DNA from: AAA164-E04 sp014239995
Lineage (GTDB): Bacteria > Verrucomicrobiota > Verrucomicrobiia > Limisphaerales > AAA164-E04
Assembly (NCBI GenBank): GCA_029247315.1
Contig: JAQWLM010000128.1
Coordinates: 1 to 25,497 of the forward strand
DNA: 25,497 nt
Direction: 5' to 3'
In this document: positions 24,862 through 25,497 of the stretch, piece after piece
How positions within the stretch are numbered: the stretch's first letter is position 1
Layout: every line of letters starts with the position of its first letter
Made by a program: the position numbers and the translations under genes
Notes under the pieces: model-generated
What the model saw: the letters and a program-made list of their open reading frames with translations, nothing else
The model's database searches: none
What the model was told of the DNA's origin: nothing

Positions 24862-25497
24862 CTACACTTCCTTCACGGTTCCCCAATGCACATCCAGGCG
24901 TTTACTAAGAAAAAGCCGCACGGCACGCACCAGCGCCTTGGTCTCGAGTTGTTGGCCACGGTGGACAACGTCCTTCAGCGACATTTGCGGACGAATCACA
25001 AACGCTTCTTGAGCAATAATCGGACCTTCATCGAGATGCATGTTGACGAAATGTGCTGTCACACCCGCCACCTTGACACCATGCTCATAGGCTTGGCGAT
25101 AGGCCTGCGGTCCCGGAAAACTCGGGAGGAGTGAGGGATGGATATTGATCACTCGGTTCTTAAAATGCCAGACAAAGCTTGGGGAGAGAATCTTCATGAA
25201 ACGAGCCAGAACAATGAAGTCAACCGCATACGTCTCCATCAGTGCAAGGGCCTTGGTTTCTGCAGTTTTCCTTTGATTCCAGTCCAATCGTTGAAAAGGA
25301 ACCTGATAGCTCTCGGCAAGTTTCTGCATGGTGGGGTGATTGGATACCATCAGCACGGGATCCGCCTTGAGATTGCCCTTGGCAAGGGCCTCGAGCAATC
25401 CGGCAGGGGCGTGAGCCTCCCGTGAGCAAAAAATGGCCATGCGCTGCCTTGATCGCGTAGAATGGACTTTCAGCTTAATGTCCATTCCGAGTTTTTG
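24862..25497 (-). CDS. purU: Formyltetrahydrofolate deformylase (5' end cut by window)
   Basis: PurU hydrolyses 10-formyl-THF to THF and formate. The visible part is its formyltransferase-like domain: RMAIFCSREAHA, VLMVSNHP, VLARFMKILS, NRVINIHPSLLPSF with the catalytic Asn and His, and TAHFVNMHLDEGPII with the catalytic Asp. These spellings, and the RQAYEHGVKVAG segment, favour PurU over the related PurN. An ATG at 25485 could be taken as the start, but the frame remains open to the window edge, adding residues Q-K-L-G before M-D. PurU normally has an N-terminal ACT domain that ends in a similar L-G-M segment, so I think this is an internal Met and the ACT domain lies beyond the edge. Confidence 0.88.
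   Translation of the reverse strand, partial: QKLGMDIKLKVHSTRSRQRMAIFCSREAHAPAGLLEALAKGNLKADPVLMVSNHPTMQKLAESYQVPFQRLDWNQRKTAETKALALMETYAVDFIVLARFMKILSPSFVWHFKNRVINIHPSLLPSFPGPQAYRQAYEHGVKVAGVTAHFVNMHLDEGPIIAQEAFVIRPQMSLKDVVHRGQQLETKALVRAVRLFLSKRLDVHWGTVKEV

Overview
The window looks like chromosomal core sequence from a free-living, Gram-negative member of the PVC group, most likely Verrucomicrobiota. That placement is an inference. It rests on a TIGR02999-type ECF sigma factor paired with a Ser/Thr kinase-propeller protein, a secreted sulfatase, a membrane-anchored YHS/TRASH-like Cys protein, a multi-repeat secreted Cys/His protein, and split heptose genes for LPS. Base composition is moderate and even. 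I see no insertion sequence, phage gene, CRISPR array, tRNA or rRNA.

Layout. 1-166 (+): the C-terminal tail of an NTF2/SnoaL-like protein. 287-3864 (-): ECF sigma factor followed by a transmembrane Ser/Thr kinase. 4097-6487 (-): a full-length but catalytically unusual HypF homologue. 6671-9132 (-): hisD-hisC. 9442-10833 (+): secreted sulfatase. 10929-12239 (-): MFS exporter, divergent from a CCA-adding tRNA nucleotidyltransferase (12358-13758, +). 13970-15091 (-): secreted protein made of four copies of a Cys/His module, ending at a strong hairpin. 15448-16713 (+): M16 zinc protease. 17402-18172 (+): secreted alpha/beta hydrolase. 18602-18940 (+): small Rieske protein. From 19013 to the right edge every gene is on the minus strand, in transcription order: purU (cut by the edge), YHS/TRASH-like membrane protein, iscA-type carrier, hscB-type J protein, thiG, rfaE1 (heptose-7-phosphate kinase), gmhB-like phosphatase, an adenylate-kinase-like protein with an extra C-terminal domain, and yacG.

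Most of this is housekeeping: histidine, thiamine and heptose/LPS synthesis, Fe-S maturation, tRNA 3' ends and one-carbon metabolism. Three things stand out. The HypF homologue keeps both zinc fingers and the Kae1-type metal ligands but has lost the catalytic Arg and Asn of its acylphosphatase domain and several YrdC-type residues, and it has no hydrogenase genes beside it. The secreted protein repeats C-x2-C-x7-C...H-x3-C four times. The adenylate-kinase-like protein carries about 130 extra C-terminal residues. None of these functions can be settled from sequence alone.
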